Source: Williamsia soli (GTDB lineage Bacteria; Actinomycetota; Actinomycetes; Mycobacteriales; Mycobacteriaceae). Taken from it: DNA of 64,000 nt. Location of the stretch: NCBI RefSeq assembly GCF_017377795.1, contig NZ_JAFRDR010000008.1:1-64000 (forward strand), given 5' to 3'. Under the pieces are notes generated by a model. The model saw only the letters and a program-made list of their open reading frames with translations. It had not been told where the DNA came from and made no database searches. Below, one piece after another: positions 1-9,463 of the stretch. Each line of letters opens with the position of its first letter. The first letter of the stretch is position 1. The translations under genes were made by a program, and so were the position numbers.

Positions 1-160
1 ATTCCAGCGCTCGATGATCCGCTGGGTGTTCATTGCGCCCAATCTAGTGGCACCGGACGCGGTCGCACATCAGACCTGGGGTGGATCTGTATCCCCGGAA
101 TTGGTGGGTTGTGGCGACGCCGACCTGGACGAATGCTCGCCAGAACCCACCACGATCGGG

Positions 161-1321
161 CTAGCGCAGGAGTGCTCGTGACATCACGACGCGCTGGATC
201 TGGTTGGTGCCCTCGTAGATCTGGGTGATCTTGGCATCACGCATCATCCGCTCCACCGGGAAATCACGGGTGTAACCGGCACCACCGAACAACTGCACCG
301 CATCGGTGGTCACCTCCATCGCCACATCCGAGGCAAAACACTTCGCCGCCGCCGAGATGAACCCCAGATTCTTCTCCCCTCGCTCAGCCCGCGCCGCCGA
401 GGTGTACACCATCAGACGAGCAGCCTCGATCTTCATCGCCATATCCGCGATCATGAACTCCACACCCTGAAACGAGCTGATCGACTTCCCGAACTGCTTA
501 CGATCCTTCACGTACGCAATCGTCTGATCCAGCGCCCCCTGGGCAATACCGATCGCCTGCGCACCAATAGTCGGACGCGTGTGATCCAACGTCTCCAGAG
601 CCGTCTTGAACCCGGTACCCGGCGCGCCGATGATCCGATCACCCGGAATCGTGCAATTCTCGAAATACAACTCCGCAGTCGGCGAACCCTTGATCCCCAG
701 CTTCTTCTCCAACGGCCCGACCGTGAACCCCGGATCGTCCTTGTGCACCATGAACGACGAGATCCCGTTCGCACCCTTGTCCGGATCGGTCACCGCCATC
801 ACCGTGTACCACGTCGACTTGCCACCATTGGTGATCCAGCACTTGCTGCCGTTGAGCACCCAGGTGTCACCGTCCTGCTTCGCCCGGGTCTTCATCGACG
901 CCGCATCCGAACCGGCCTCACGCTCGGACAACGCATACGACGCCATCGCCTCACCCGAAGCGATCGAGGGCAGCACCTGCTGCTTCAGCTCCTCCGAACC
1001 CTTCAGGATCAAACCCATCGTGCCGAGCTTGTTGACCGCCGGGATCAGCGACGCCGACGCATCCACCCGCGCGACCTCCTCGATCACAATGCACGCCGCC
1101 ACCGAATCGCCACCCTGCCCATCGAACTCCTCGGGCACATGGATCGCGTTGAACCCCGAAGCGGTCAACGCCGCCAAGGCCTCATCGGGAAACCGCGAAT
1201 TCTCATCCACATCAGCCGCGTACGGCTCGATCTCCTTCTCCGACAGCGCCCGAATCGCCGCACGCAACTCATCGTGCTCCTCACCGAGCTTGAACAAATC
1301 GAAATCGGGGTTGCCGGCCAT
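161..1321 (-). CDS. fadE25: Acyl-CoA dehydrogenase, FadE25 type
   Basis: Flavin-dependent acyl-CoA dehydrogenase (386 aa) that makes the 2,3-trans double bond in acyl-CoA during beta-oxidation; cytosolic. The sequence shows the whole family layout: an N-terminal helical domain, the ACAD signature around ASYALSEREAGSD, a middle beta domain with KCWITNGG, and a C-terminal helical domain with QLFGGAGYTRDFPVER and the YEGTNQIQR region, where the catalytic Glu normally lies. Start chosen at the ATG at 1321 (MAGNPDFDLFKL), which has GAGGAG about 8 nt upstream; an 18-codon upstream extension is possible but has no comparable site. Next to purE/purK it matches the Mycobacterium fadE25 neighbourhood. 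The start region faces the divergent hydrolase gene across a perfect palindrome. Confidence 0.95.
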   Translation of the reverse strand: MAGNPDFDLFKLGEEHDELRAAIRALSEKEIEPYAADVDENSRFPDEALAALTASGFNAIHVPEEFDGQGGDSVAACIVIEEVARVDASASLIPAVNKLGTMGLILKGSEELKQQVLPSIASGEAMASYALSEREAGSDAASMKTRAKQDGDTWVLNGSKCWITNGGKSTWYTVMAVTDPDKGANGISSFMVHKDDPGFTVGPLEKKLGIKGSPTAELYFENCTIPGDRIIGAPGTGFKTALETLDHTRPTIGAQAIGIAQGALDQTIAYVKDRKQFGKSISSFQGVEFMIADMAMKIEAARLMVYTSAARAERGEKNLGFISAAAKCFASDVAMEVTTDAVQLFGGAGYTRDFPVERMMRDAKITQIYEGTNQIQRVVMSRALLR

Positions 1322-1416
1322 CAGAACACTCCTCATATGCGCCAGTGAAAAATCGGACTCCTCGCCCGAGTGCAAAGTCGGGCTCTACGCCCTCAAGCGT
1401 AATACCGCGTCCACAC

Positions 1417-1438
1417 TCAGTTACTGGCGGGTAACTGA
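1417..1438. promoter_or_regulatory. Candidate operator: TTAC-N6-GTAA palindrome
   Basis: Perfect inverted repeat with 8-bp arms, TCAGTTAC and GTAACTGA, separated by six bases. It lies in the 200-bp gap between the divergent fadE25 and dienelactone-hydrolase genes, about 95 bp upstream of one and 85 bp upstream of the other. Its size and position suit a dimeric (for example TetR-type) repressor acting on both genes. The regulator is unknown and no regulator gene is adjacent. Confidence 0.45.
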
Positions 1439-1521
1439 AGATCGCGTACTCCCCACCGCCACGAAATGTGGAAGCTAGCCTTGGCCGCAGACATCCTATT
1501 CTGCCCGAAAGGTGATCGCCC

Positions 1522-2349
1522 ATGAGTCCGAAGACGTCGCCGGCCGAAGCACTCGCCGCCTTCGAGAAGTCAGATTTCACCCATTACGGCCAGACGCGCA
1601 CGATATACCGGCTCGGCACCGGTCCGGCGGTGATCATCATCGCCGAGATACCCGGGATCACCCCCAAAGTTCTCCGCTTCGCGCGCAAGGTCGCCGAGAT
1701 CGGCTGCACCGCGGTGTTGCCGAGCCTCTTCGGTGTCGACGGCCTGGATCCGTTGCACGCCGGGCCGGGCGATGCCCGCAAGATGGCGTCGGCACTGGTG
1801 CCGCGGTGTATCAGCAGCGATTTCACGGTGCTCGCGACCGGGAAGTCGTCGCCGGTTGTCAACTGGTTGCGAGCTCTCGCCGCTTCCGAACACGAACGGT
1901 GCGGCGGCCCGGGGGTCGGGGCGATCGGAATGTGCTTCACCGGAGGTTTCGCACTGGCCATGGCGACCGACGAGCGCCTCCTCGCGCCGGTCGTCGCCCA
2001 ACCGTCGCTGCCGTTCCGGCCGCTGAACGCGCTCGCGGGCAACATCGACATCTCCGCGGAGGAGCTGGAGACGGTGAAGGGCCGGTGCGCCAAAGGCTTG
2101 CAGGTGCTCGGCGTTCGGTTCAAGGGAGACAAACTATCCCCGCCGAAACGCTTCGAGTTCCTGCGCGAACAGCTCGGTGAGGCCTTCGTGGCCATCGAAC
2201 TCGACGACAGCGATGCCGCGCCGTCTCCGTTGCCACCCCACTCCGCCCTGACCGAGCACCTCATCGACGAACCCGGAACACCCACCAGGCAGGCGCTCGA
2301 CGACGTGCTCGATCTGTTTCGGCGGAGGCTGCTGACCGAACCGGCCTGA
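1522..2349 (+). CDS. Dienelactone hydrolase family protein
   Basis: Alpha/beta hydrolase of the dienelactone hydrolase family, 275 aa, no signal peptide. Visible motifs: the nucleophile elbow GMCFTGG with Cys138, an early Glu in EIPGI that fits the family's conserved Glu, Asp203 in RFKGD and a C-terminal His (His240 or His246), giving the expected Cys-Asp-His set. Start ATG has an AAAGGTGAT-like ribosome site. The substrate cannot be read from the sequence; many actinobacterial members are not in chlorocatechol pathways and no such genes are nearby. It is divergent from fadE25 and converges on purE with only 19 bp between stop codons. Confidence 0.85.
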   Translation: MSPKTSPAEALAAFEKSDFTHYGQTRTIYRLGTGPAVIIIAEIPGITPKVLRFARKVAEIGCTAVLPSLFGVDGLDPLHAGPGDARKMASALVPRCISSDFTVLATGKSSPVVNWLRALAASEHERCGGPGVGAIGMCFTGGFALAMATDERLLAPVVAQPSLPFRPLNALAGNIDISAEELETVKGRCAKGLQVLGVRFKGDKLSPPKRFEFLREQLGEAFVAIELDDSDAAPSPLPPHSALTEHLIDEPGTPTRQALDDVLDLFRRRLLTEPA

Positions 2350-2368
2350 CCTCGCGCAGATCCGGCGA

Positions 2369-2893
2369 TCAGCCTCCGAGCAGTTTGTCCTGCAGCGCTT
2401 GATCTTTGGCGAGAACCATATCGGACAGATCGGCCTGGAACTGTTCCATCCGGGTGCGCAGCGCAGGGTCCGAGGCGGCCAGGATGCGAACGGCGAGCAG
2501 TCCGGCGTTGCGGGCCCCGCCGATCGACACCGTTGCCACGGGAACCCCGGCGGGCATCTGCACGATCGACAGCAGCGAGTCCATTCCGTCGAGATACTTC
2601 AGCGGCACCGGCACCCCGATGACCGGCAGCGGCGTTGCCGACGCCACCATCCCGGGCAGATGGGCGGCGCCACCAGCGCCGGCGATGATCACCGAGAGGC
2701 CGCGTCCGGCGGCGTCTGCGGCGTAATCGAGCATGCGTTGCGGAGTACGGTGCGCCGAGACGACCCCCACCTCGAAACGAACCCCGAACTCGGCCAACGC
2801 CACCGCGGCGGCCTCCATCGTCGGCCAGTCGGAATCGCTGCCCATGATCAGTCCGACGAGCGGACCGTTCGTGTTCTCACCCACCGTGCACAT
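2369..2893 (-). CDS. purE: N5-carboxyaminoimidazole ribonucleotide mutase
   Basis: PurE (174 aa) interconverts N5-CAIR and CAIR in de novo purine synthesis. The N-terminal MGSDSDWP motif, SAHRTPQRM and the glycine-rich [13 protein letters not shown] stretch are diagnostic of the catalytic subunit. The ATG at 2893 is used; it overlaps the end of purK by 17 bp, so the two are translationally linked in the order purK-purE. A GTG three codons downstream is an alternative start. The longer upstream frame has no family similarity. Confidence 0.95.
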   Translation of the reverse strand: MCTVGENTNGPLVGLIMGSDSDWPTMEAAAVALAEFGVRFEVGVVSAHRTPQRMLDYAADAAGRGLSVIIAGAGGAAHLPGMVASATPLPVIGVPVPLKYLDGMDSLLSIVQMPAGVPVATVSIGGARNAGLLAVRILAASDPALRTRMEQFQADLSDMVLAKDQALQDKLLGG

Positions 2894-4175
2894 CCCATCC
2901 GTCGGTCCAGACCCCGTGCGACATCCAATGTGCGGCCCGTTCCGCGAGTTCCCGCAGCTGCGCGACGTAGTCCGGGTCGTCGACATCGCCACCCGGCGCA
3001 CCCACGATGTTGACGTGGCCGATCTTGCGGTCGGGCCGTTCGCCCTTCCCGTACAGGTGGACCTTTGCCCGCGGGATTCTCGCGAACAGGTGGTGCAGGC
3101 GTTCGTCCATGGACATCGACGGCGCCTGCTCGGCCCCGAGGATGTTGGCCATCACGGTGGCCGGTGCCAGTACCGAGGTGTCGCCGAGCGGATAGTCCAG
3201 TACGGCCCGCAGATGCTGTTCGAACTGACTCGTGACCGCGCCGTCCATGCTCCAGTGCCCGCTGTTGTGCGGCCGCATCGCGAGCTCGTTGACGAGCAGA
3301 GCGCCGTCTGTCGTCTCGAACAGTTCGACCGCCATGACTCCCACCACGCCGAGTTCACCGGCGAGGAACAACGCGAGCCGCTGGGCAGCTTCGGCGAGTT
3401 CAGCGTCCAGACCCGGCGCGGGCGCGATCACCACCGCACATTGCCCCTTGCGCTGAACCGTCTCGACCACGGGCCACACAGCGCCCTGCCCGAACGGCGA
3501 GCGGCCGACCATCGCCGACAGTTCTCGCCGCAACGCGACCTTCTGCTCGGCCATCAGAGCGGTGCCCGCCGGCGCCTCGTCGACCACCGCCAGAGCCTGC
3601 TCCCGGTTGTCGATCAGCCACACACCGCGACCGTCGTAGCCACCGGTGACCGTTTTCAGGACGATTTCCCAGTGATGTCGCTCACCGAACTCGACGAGCG
3701 CCTCGCGCGGTGAGCTGGACCCCAACTCGACGTAGTCCGGGATCGGAGCGCCCAGCTCGGCGAGCTTGCGGCGCATCCGGAGCTTGTCCTGTGCGTAGAT
3801 CAGGGCGGTCGGCGGCGGGAGCACCTTCACCCCCTCTGTGACCAGTGACTCGAGGTGTGCGACCGGAACGTGCTCGTGGTCGAACGTCAGCGCGTGGGCG
3901 CCCCGGGCGGCCGCACGAAGGTCGTCGAGGTTGGTGTGCGAACCGAACACCACATCAGGAGTGACCTGAGCTGCAGGTTCGTCCGCCGATGCGGCGAGAA
4001 CCCGCAGCCGCTGGCCCAGGGCGATGGCCGCCTGATGGGTCATCCGGGCGAGCTGACCCCCACCGATCATCGTCACCACGGGCATACCTGTTGTTGCGGC
4101 ATCACGGCTGCCGTCGGGCGAATCGGGTGCCGGCGGCACGGTCGGCGCGGGTACCGCGGTCGAATCACTCGTCAC
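2877..4175 (-). CDS. purK: 5-(carboxyamino)imidazole ribonucleotide synthase
   Basis: PurK (about 432 aa) is the ATP-grasp enzyme that carboxylates AIR to N5-CAIR, feeding PurE. Visible: the N-terminal [10 protein letters not shown] motif, the ATP-grasp segments [14 protein letters not shown] and [23 protein letters not shown], and a C-terminal domain ending in [10 protein letters not shown]. The GTG at 4175 is chosen because the frame further upstream has no PurK similarity; the first 30 residues are low-complexity (Pro/Asp/Ala-rich), so an ATG at 4085, directly before VVTMIGGGQ, remains possible. Divergent from the gtrA gene and first in the purK-purE pair. Confidence 0.93.
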   Translation of the reverse strand: MTSDSTAVPAPTVPPAPDSPDGSRDAATTGMPVVTMIGGGQLARMTHQAAIALGQRLRVLAASADEPAAQVTPDVVFGSHTNLDDLRAAARGAHALTFDHEHVPVAHLESLVTEGVKVLPPPTALIYAQDKLRMRRKLAELGAPIPDYVELGSSSPREALVEFGERHHWEIVLKTVTGGYDGRGVWLIDNREQALAVVDEAPAGTALMAEQKVALRRELSAMVGRSPFGQGAVWPVVETVQRKGQCAVVIAPAPGLDAELAEAAQRLALFLAGELGVVGVMAVELFETTDGALLVNELAMRPHNSGHWSMDGAVTSQFEQHLRAVLDYPLGDTSVLAPATVMANILGAEQAPSMSMDERLHHLFARIPRAKVHLYGKGERPDRKIGHVNIVGAPGGDVDDPDYVAQLRELAERAAHWMSHGVWTDGWDVHGG

Positions 4176-4279
4176 GGCTATCCATGTTGTCACGATCTGA
4201 GGTGTTCGAATGACACGGGACCGGCCGAGAACGCGCCGGATTAGTTCACCGGCGATGTTTTTTCGTAGACTGCATCCTT

Positions 4280-4840
4280 GTGTCATTCATCGACGGGCTG
4301 ATGGCCCGTACCCCGGCGCCCATCAGGGGCCTGGCGATGAAGCACCACGAGCTCATCAAGTTCGCCATCATCGGTGGTTCGATGATGCTTTTCGACATGG
4401 CGATCTTCTATTCGCTTAGTCTGACGATCCTCGAGAACAAGCCCGTGGTCGCCAAGATCATCTCGGGTGTTCTCGCCACCATCGTCAGCTACGTCCTCAA
4501 CCGCGAATGGGCATTCAAGAATCGCGGTGGACGCGAGACGCACCACGAGGCCCTGCTGTTCTTCGCGATCAGTGGCGTCGGTGTGATCTTGCAGGCCGCG
4601 CCCCTGTTCGTGGCCAACAACATCTTCGACATCCGCAGTTCCGTCGACGTCACCAAGCTCGTCGTCATCGACTTCGTCCTCGGTTACATCATCGGCAACC
4701 TACTGCAGATGGCCTTCCGGTTCTGGGCTCTGCGCCGCTTCGCGTTCCCCGAGTCCGACCTTCGCGGTACCGCGGCCGGTTCCACGGATCCACACCCCAC
4801 TGCCGAAGATCTCGCGGACGAGGAACTCGGCCACAGCTGA
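4280..4840 (+). CDS. GtrA-like membrane protein
   Basis: Small integral membrane protein (186 aa) of the GtrA family, whose members are thought to move polyprenyl-linked sugars across the membrane or to support cell-envelope glycosyltransferases. Four hydrophobic segments are visible at roughly residues 26-50, 58-76, 92-112 and 128-150, with the typical NREWAFKNRG loop between the second and third. The C-terminus is hydrophilic and acidic. Starts at GTG. It holds the position of the gtrA gene next to purK in mycobacteria. Confidence 0.82.
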   Translation: MSFIDGLMARTPAPIRGLAMKHHELIKFAIIGGSMMLFDMAIFYSLSLTILENKPVVAKIISGVLATIVSYVLNREWAFKNRGGRETHHEALLFFAISGVGVILQAAPLFVANNIFDIRSSVDVTKLVVIDFVLGYIIGNLLQMAFRFWALRRFAFPESDLRGTAAGSTDPHPTAEDLADEELGHS

Positions 4841-4850
4841 CGCCGGACCA

Positions 4851-6167
4851 TCAGCGGGGTTCGGGCCCCCTGGGGAGAACGTGATCGGCATCCGGATCGA
4901 CTTCGTGTCGCGGCACCACGATGGCAAAGGTCGGCGGGCGACGCTGCAGCAGGTCGAGTCGTCCTCCGTCGGCCTCGATCAGAGCTCGCGCCAGCGGCAG
5001 ACCGACACCGCTGGACCCGCCCTCGGAGTACCCCCGCTGAAAGACGTGCGGGGCGCTCTTGTCGCTGACACCCGCGCCCTGGTCCGACACCGAGATCCGG
5101 ATCATGCCGCTCCCGGGCAGCTCGCGGGTCTCGATCAGGCAGTCACCCTCACCATGGCGCAATGCGTTGTCCACAAGCACGCTCAAGGCCTCGCGTAGGC
5201 GCGTCGGGGTGACGCGAGCGGCGCACTCTCCCGACGCGACGGCGGAAAGCGTGCGGTTCTGCACGGCGAACGCCTGCCCGTAGTCGGCCACGACCTGGTC
5301 CACCTGCCCGGGCACGGCCACCGGGTCGAGCCGCGCCACCTGCTCACCACGCGCGGCGGTGATCAGTTCATCGAGCTCGCTGGTGAGCCGCTCGACCTGG
5401 GCGAGCGCGGCGTCGGCCTCGTCCACCACGTCCTGATCGGGATGGATGGACAACTCGTCGAGTCGCAGTCTGATGGCGGTCAGTCTGCTCCGGAGCTGAT
5501 GAGAGACCTCGCCGACGATCCGGCCCTCACGCTCGAGACGGACCGTGATCTCACGATTCGCGGTATCGAGCGCCGACGACACCCGGTCGAGTTCCTCGAT
5601 GTCGTAGTGTCTGCCCTCGGTCCCGAAGTCCCCCTGGGCCATGCGCGCCGCTCGCGCGGCGACGTCCTCCAACGGGTCCGCCAGGCGGCCGGCGGTCACC
5701 GCGGCCACGACGAGGCCTGCGATGACCGAGGTCGTCACCACCAGTGACACCACCCCGACGGCCGCCCATTGCCTGCTGCGGACCTGCGAGTAGGGCACCG
5801 ACAGCGTCACCGAGCCCGCCTCGCCGAGGGTCAGCGATTCCGTCACGGGTTCTTCGTCGAACGACGCCCCGATGTCGAGTCTTGCCTGATCTGTGCCGTC
5901 TTCGGACACCACCGGAAAATAGATCTCCAGCCGTCCACCTTCGGGGACGAGCAGCCGGAACTTGTCGCGATCCAGATCGCCGCTGACCGAACCGTCCGGC
6001 CCCTCCTGGTTGAGGAGCTCCGCCGACACGCGTTTGAGTCGATCGTCGAGATCTTGGTGTGCGGTGTCGTCGACCCACCACCAGGCCGTGAACATCAGCG
6101 GCACACCCAGCAGCAGGCCGATGCCCATGACCATGGCCATCATCGACCGCAGGATTCGTCGGCGCAC
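4851..6167 (-). CDS. Sensor histidine kinase
   Basis: Membrane histidine kinase of 438 aa. Order: TM1 at about residues 9-31, a roughly 100-residue extracytoplasmic sensor region, TM2 at 134-159, HAMP at 160-211, the phosphoacceptor helix with His223 in VSHQLRSRLT, then the ATPase domain with N box VDNALRHGEGD, G1 SDQGAGVS and G2 GVGLPLA. The H box has Arg where most such kinases have the helix-breaking Pro (RTPLT becomes RSRLT). The GTG start at 6167 lies two bases after the TAG of the response regulator, so they form one operon. No ligand can be inferred. Confidence 0.9.
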   Translation of the reverse strand: MRRRILRSMMAMVMGIGLLLGVPLMFTAWWWVDDTAHQDLDDRLKRVSAELLNQEGPDGSVSGDLDRDKFRLLVPEGGRLEIYFPVVSEDGTDQARLDIGASFDEEPVTESLTLGEAGSVTLSVPYSQVRSRQWAAVGVVSLVVTTSVIAGLVVAAVTAGRLADPLEDVAARAARMAQGDFGTEGRHYDIEELDRVSSALDTANREITVRLEREGRIVGEVSHQLRSRLTAIRLRLDELSIHPDQDVVDEADAALAQVERLTSELDELITAARGEQVARLDPVAVPGQVDQVVADYGQAFAVQNRTLSAVASGECAARVTPTRLREALSVLVDNALRHGEGDCLIETRELPGSGMIRISVSDQGAGVSDKSAPHVFQRGYSEGGSSGVGLPLARALIEADGGRLDLLQRRPPTFAIVVPRHEVDPDADHVLPRGPEPR

Positions 6168-6169
6168 GT

Positions 6170-6847
6170 CTAGTCGGGGTCGAAACGAAAGCCGACGCCG
6201 CGCACTGTGACGATCCGCTTCTTGCGGCCGGGACGATCGTCCCCGATCTTGCGGCGCAGCCAGGAGATGTGCATGTCCAGGGTCTTGGAGGAGAGCAGAT
6301 CCGGTGTTCCCCACACCTCGGTGAGGATCTCCTCGCGGCTGACCACTTCGCCGCCGCGTTCCATCAGATATCGCAGCAGATCGAACTCACGGTTGGCCAG
6401 GGTCGCGTCCTCGCCGGCCACCAGAACTCGACGCCCGCGAGCGTCGAGATGGATGTCACCGGCCTCGATCACCACGTCGGCACTCTGTTTGCGGCGCAAC
6501 AGCGCCCGCACCCGGGCGAGCAACTCGGCCAGCCGGAACGGCTTGCCGACGTAGTCGTCGGCTCCGGCGTCGAGACCGACGACGAAGTCGACTTCGTCGG
6601 TCCGTGCGGTCAGCATCAGTACCGCGAGCTGCGGACGTACGGCCCGGATGCGCCGGCACACCTCCAATCCGTCCATCTCGGGCAGCCCGAGGTCGAGAAC
6701 CAGGAGCTCGAATCGTCCGCTGCGGGCCATCTCGAGGGCTTCGGTGCCGGTCGTGACGACCTCGCAGCCGTATCCCTCACGGCTCAAGGCGCGGGCGAGG
6801 GGCGTAGCGATGGCTTCGTCGTCTTCGGCCAGCAGAACTTCGGTCAC
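6170..6847 (-). CDS. OmpR/PhoB-type response regulator
   Basis: Response regulator of 225 aa. The receiver domain has the acidic pair Glu8-Asp9-Asp10, phosphoacceptor Asp52 in LDLGLPEMDG, Thr80 and Lys102 in GKPF. The C-terminal winged-helix DNA-binding domain (about residues 125-223) ends in the usual TVRGVGFRFD. It is the first gene of the operon with the downstream kinase. This two-component pair lies between gtrA and the PH-domain gene, where I would not expect it in the mycobacterial order, together with the neighbouring permease. Confidence 0.93.
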   Translation of the reverse strand: MTEVLLAEDDEAIATPLARALSREGYGCEVVTTGTEALEMARSGRFELLVLDLGLPEMDGLEVCRRIRAVRPQLAVLMLTARTDEVDFVVGLDAGADDYVGKPFRLAELLARVRALLRRKQSADVVIEAGDIHLDARGRRVLVAGEDATLANREFDLLRYLMERGGEVVSREEILTEVWGTPDLLSSKTLDMHISWLRRKIGDDRPGRKKRIVTVRGVGFRFDPD

Positions 6848-6978
6848 CTTGCCAACTTAGCCCCGCCGACCCAGACCTGGTCGTGACCGGCACGCACCAC
6901 CAGCGCCCCCGCATCGGTGATGCCCGAAATGGGCGATTTCCCTCGCGGCCTGAGCCACCTCGATGGATCCAGGGACGT

Positions 6979-8652
6979 TCAGGTGCGCCCGCGCTTGGAG
7001 AACTCCCCGTGGGTGTGTCCGTCCCACTTCTCGTACACCTGCTTGACCTTGGGGTTGTCCTGTTCCCGGATCCAGTCGCACAGGTCGGCGTCGGCATTCG
7101 GATTCGTGACGATGATGGTGTGGAGATCTTCGTGCTTCTCGGCGAGTTCTCGGAGTTTCTCGCTGCTCGTCGACGGGTCGGCGGCCTCCAGCGCATCCCG
7201 CGGGTCGAGGAACGGACCGCGCGGCGCGTCGAACCCGCCTCCCCCGACCTCGTCCTCGTCGATCGCGTCCCTGCGCATGGCCGCGGAATTGAACAGCAGG
7301 TTCAGGACGATTGCCGTGAGCGCTCCCGCCGAGATACCTGAATGGAAGATCGTCTGGAACCAGTCTGGGAACTGGTCGTAGAGGTCCAGAGCCACGTCGA
7401 CCGGCGCAGCGCCCAGGTTGCGATCGGTGTAGTACAGCTTGGCTTCGGTCAGCATCGCGACGCCGACGGAGATCGCGACGACCAGGATGTTGGAGTTGTT
7501 GAACTTCACCTTCGACAGGGTTCGCACGCCACTGGCGGCGACCATGCCGAACAGCGCCACACCTGCGCCACCGAGAACCGGCATCGGGATGCCCTCGACG
7601 ATCGCGGCCATCTTGGGCAGCAGTCCGAGGATCACCAGGATGATGCCGGCACAGGTGGCGACGTGACGGGTCTTGACGCCGGTGATGGCGACCAAACCGA
7701 CGTTCTGGGCGAATGCCGTGTACGGGAACGTGTTGAAGATGCCGCCCAGGACGGTCCCGAGGCCGTCTGCGCGCAGGCCGTCCGCCAGTTTCTGTGGGGT
7801 GATCTTCTTGCCGACGATCTCGCCGACCGCCACGGTGTCGCCGGTGGTCTCCGTCATGATCACGATGGCGACGATCAGGAGCGCGAGAATCGAACTGATC
7901 TGGAATGTCGGCGCGCCGAACTGGAACGGTTGTACGAAGCCCACCCAGTCGTAGTGACTCACGTTGTCCCAGGTGGGCATTCCGAACGGGATCGAGATCA
8001 ACGTGCCGGCCACCAGACCGAGCAGGACCGACACCCGGCGCAGCGCGTCCGGAGCGAATCGCTCGATCATGAGGATGATCAACAGGGTCAAAAATCCCAT
8101 GCCGATCGCACTCGGGGCGCCGAAATCAGGTCCCTTCGCGGTGCCGCCGCCGAACCACCCTGCTGCGACCCGCATCAGTGACACCCCGATGATCAAGATG
8201 ATCGTTCCGGTGACCAGCGGAGGGAAGAACCGGATGAGCTTTCCGAACACCGGCGCCATCAGGATCATGAACAATCCCGAGGCGATCACCGCACCGTAGA
8301 TCGCTGTGATGCCGTGTTCGACGCCGATCGTGATCATCGGGGCGACCGCGGCGAAAGTGACGCCCTGCATCAGGGGCAGTCTCACGCCGAAGCGCCAGAA
8401 GCCCACTGCCTGAAGGATCGTCGCGATGCCCGCGACGAACAGATCGGCCATGATCAGGTGCACGATGTCCGACGATTCGAGCTCGCCGGCACTCACCATG
8501 GCGCCACCGACGATGAGTGGGACAGCGACCGCGCCGGCGTACATGGCGAGCACGTGCTGGAGGCCGAGCGGAAGGAGCCGCGTAAGCGGAGGGACCTCGT
8601 CGACGGGGTGTTCGGCGGCGCGACCTCGGGCGATCACGGAGAGGAACGACAT
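6979..8652 (-). CDS. NCS2 uracil/xanthine permease with C-terminal extra domain
   Basis: Nucleobase:cation symporter-2 family permease, 557 aa, with about 12-14 membrane segments covering residues 25-460. Family signatures include LQHVLAMYAG near the N-terminus, MQGVTFAAVAPM, TETTGDTVAVGE (substrate-binding helix) and NTFPYTAFAQNVGL. It probably imports xanthine, uric acid or uracil by ion symport; the substrate is not settled by sequence. Residues from about 468 form a soluble tail ending in LRELAEKHEDLHTII, TNPNADADLCDWI and a final DNPKVKQVYEKW, which resembles the short variant leucine-rich-repeat helices seen in actinobacterial proteins. It is similar to, but distinct from, the fused permease at 32672. 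Confidence 0.88.
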   Translation of the reverse strand: MSFLSVIARGRAAEHPVDEVPPLTRLLPLGLQHVLAMYAGAVAVPLIVGGAMVSAGELESSDIVHLIMADLFVAGIATILQAVGFWRFGVRLPLMQGVTFAAVAPMITIGVEHGITAIYGAVIASGLFMILMAPVFGKLIRFFPPLVTGTIILIIGVSLMRVAAGWFGGGTAKGPDFGAPSAIGMGFLTLLIILMIERFAPDALRRVSVLLGLVAGTLISIPFGMPTWDNVSHYDWVGFVQPFQFGAPTFQISSILALLIVAIVIMTETTGDTVAVGEIVGKKITPQKLADGLRADGLGTVLGGIFNTFPYTAFAQNVGLVAITGVKTRHVATCAGIILVILGLLPKMAAIVEGIPMPVLGGAGVALFGMVAASGVRTLSKVKFNNSNILVVAISVGVAMLTEAKLYYTDRNLGAAPVDVALDLYDQFPDWFQTIFHSGISAGALTAIVLNLLFNSAAMRRDAIDEDEVGGGGFDAPRGPFLDPRDALEAADPSTSSEKLRELAEKHEDLHTIIVTNPNADADLCDWIREQDNPKVKQVYEKWDGHTHGEFSKRGRT

Positions 8653-8783
8653 GGGCGTCCTAACGATGCGATGGAGCGTTGACGATGAGATCGTCGAACT
8701 CGCACATTTCGGACATCTGACCAGGAGGTTTCACCGGTGTTTCGGCCGGCATGCACCGGGCGCCACGGCGGACCTATGCCGGA

Positions 8784-9302
8784 TCAACGGCGGAAGTCGT
8801 CGCCGTCCCGGGTGTCGAACACCTCGTGGTAAAGCAGGGAGTGCACCCGCTCGACGTGCGGGATGTCGTTGAACTCCAATGGATCCTCGGATGCCGATTC
8901 GATGATCAAAGTGCCGGTACGCAGCACTCGGTCGACGAGTCCGTGCCGGAACTCGACCGAGTTGATGCGCTGTACCGGGATGTCGATACCCGAACGGGTG
9001 ACGATCCCGTTCCGGTAGGTCACCCGGCGATCGGTCAATACGAAATGAGTTGTGCGCCAGCTGATGAACGGACGGACGAAAAACCAGATGACGATCACCA
9101 GCCACACCACGGCGATGACTATTCCCACCACGAGTTTGGCGGTGGAGTTGATGTCGGAGGTGGACAGGTACCCACCGGCGACACCGGCGAGGGCCGTACC
9201 GACGATGAACACGAAGGTCGGGAGCAGCAGGCACTTCCAGTGCGGATGGTGATGCAGCACCACCCGCTCGCCCTGGGCCAGGATGCTCTCGGGATACCCC
9301 AT
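8784..9302 (-). CDS. PH-domain membrane protein
   Basis: Membrane-anchored protein (172 aa) of the bacterial PH / YdbS-like family. After a short N-terminus with LAQGERVVLHHHPHW there are two adjacent hydrophobic helices (about residues 25-48 and 57-79), then a PH-like domain with HFVLTDRRVTYRNGIV and IDIPVQRINSVEF, as in this family. The ATG at 9302 has GGAGGGG about 7 nt upstream and begins the conserved sequence. It occupies the place of the Rv3278c-type gene beside birA. Function is unknown. Confidence 0.85.
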   Translation of the reverse strand: MGYPESILAQGERVVLHHHPHWKCLLLPTFVFIVGTALAGVAGGYLSTSDINSTAKLVVGIVIAVVWLVIVIWFFVRPFISWRTTHFVLTDRRVTYRNGIVTRSGIDIPVQRINSVEFRHGLVDRVLRTGTLIIESASEDPLEFNDIPHVERVHSLLYHEVFDTRDGDDFRR

Positions 9303-9463
9303 CGACAAACCCCTCCGACTCGCGCCACGCCTCGCGCGACCGGTGCGCGCGGTTCCACTGCATCGCAATCAAACCAGATGCAGACGTACCGGTGGGCTTC
9401 GGCGAGGATTCGCGCGCCACGGCGCCGCTGGTCAGTAGACTCAGCCGCATAGGGAGGTGCGAG

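Noticed and set aside
6922-6940. Short GCCC/GGGC hairpin after the first permease
   Set aside because: Only 4-5 bp of stem and no T-run; too weak to call a terminator.
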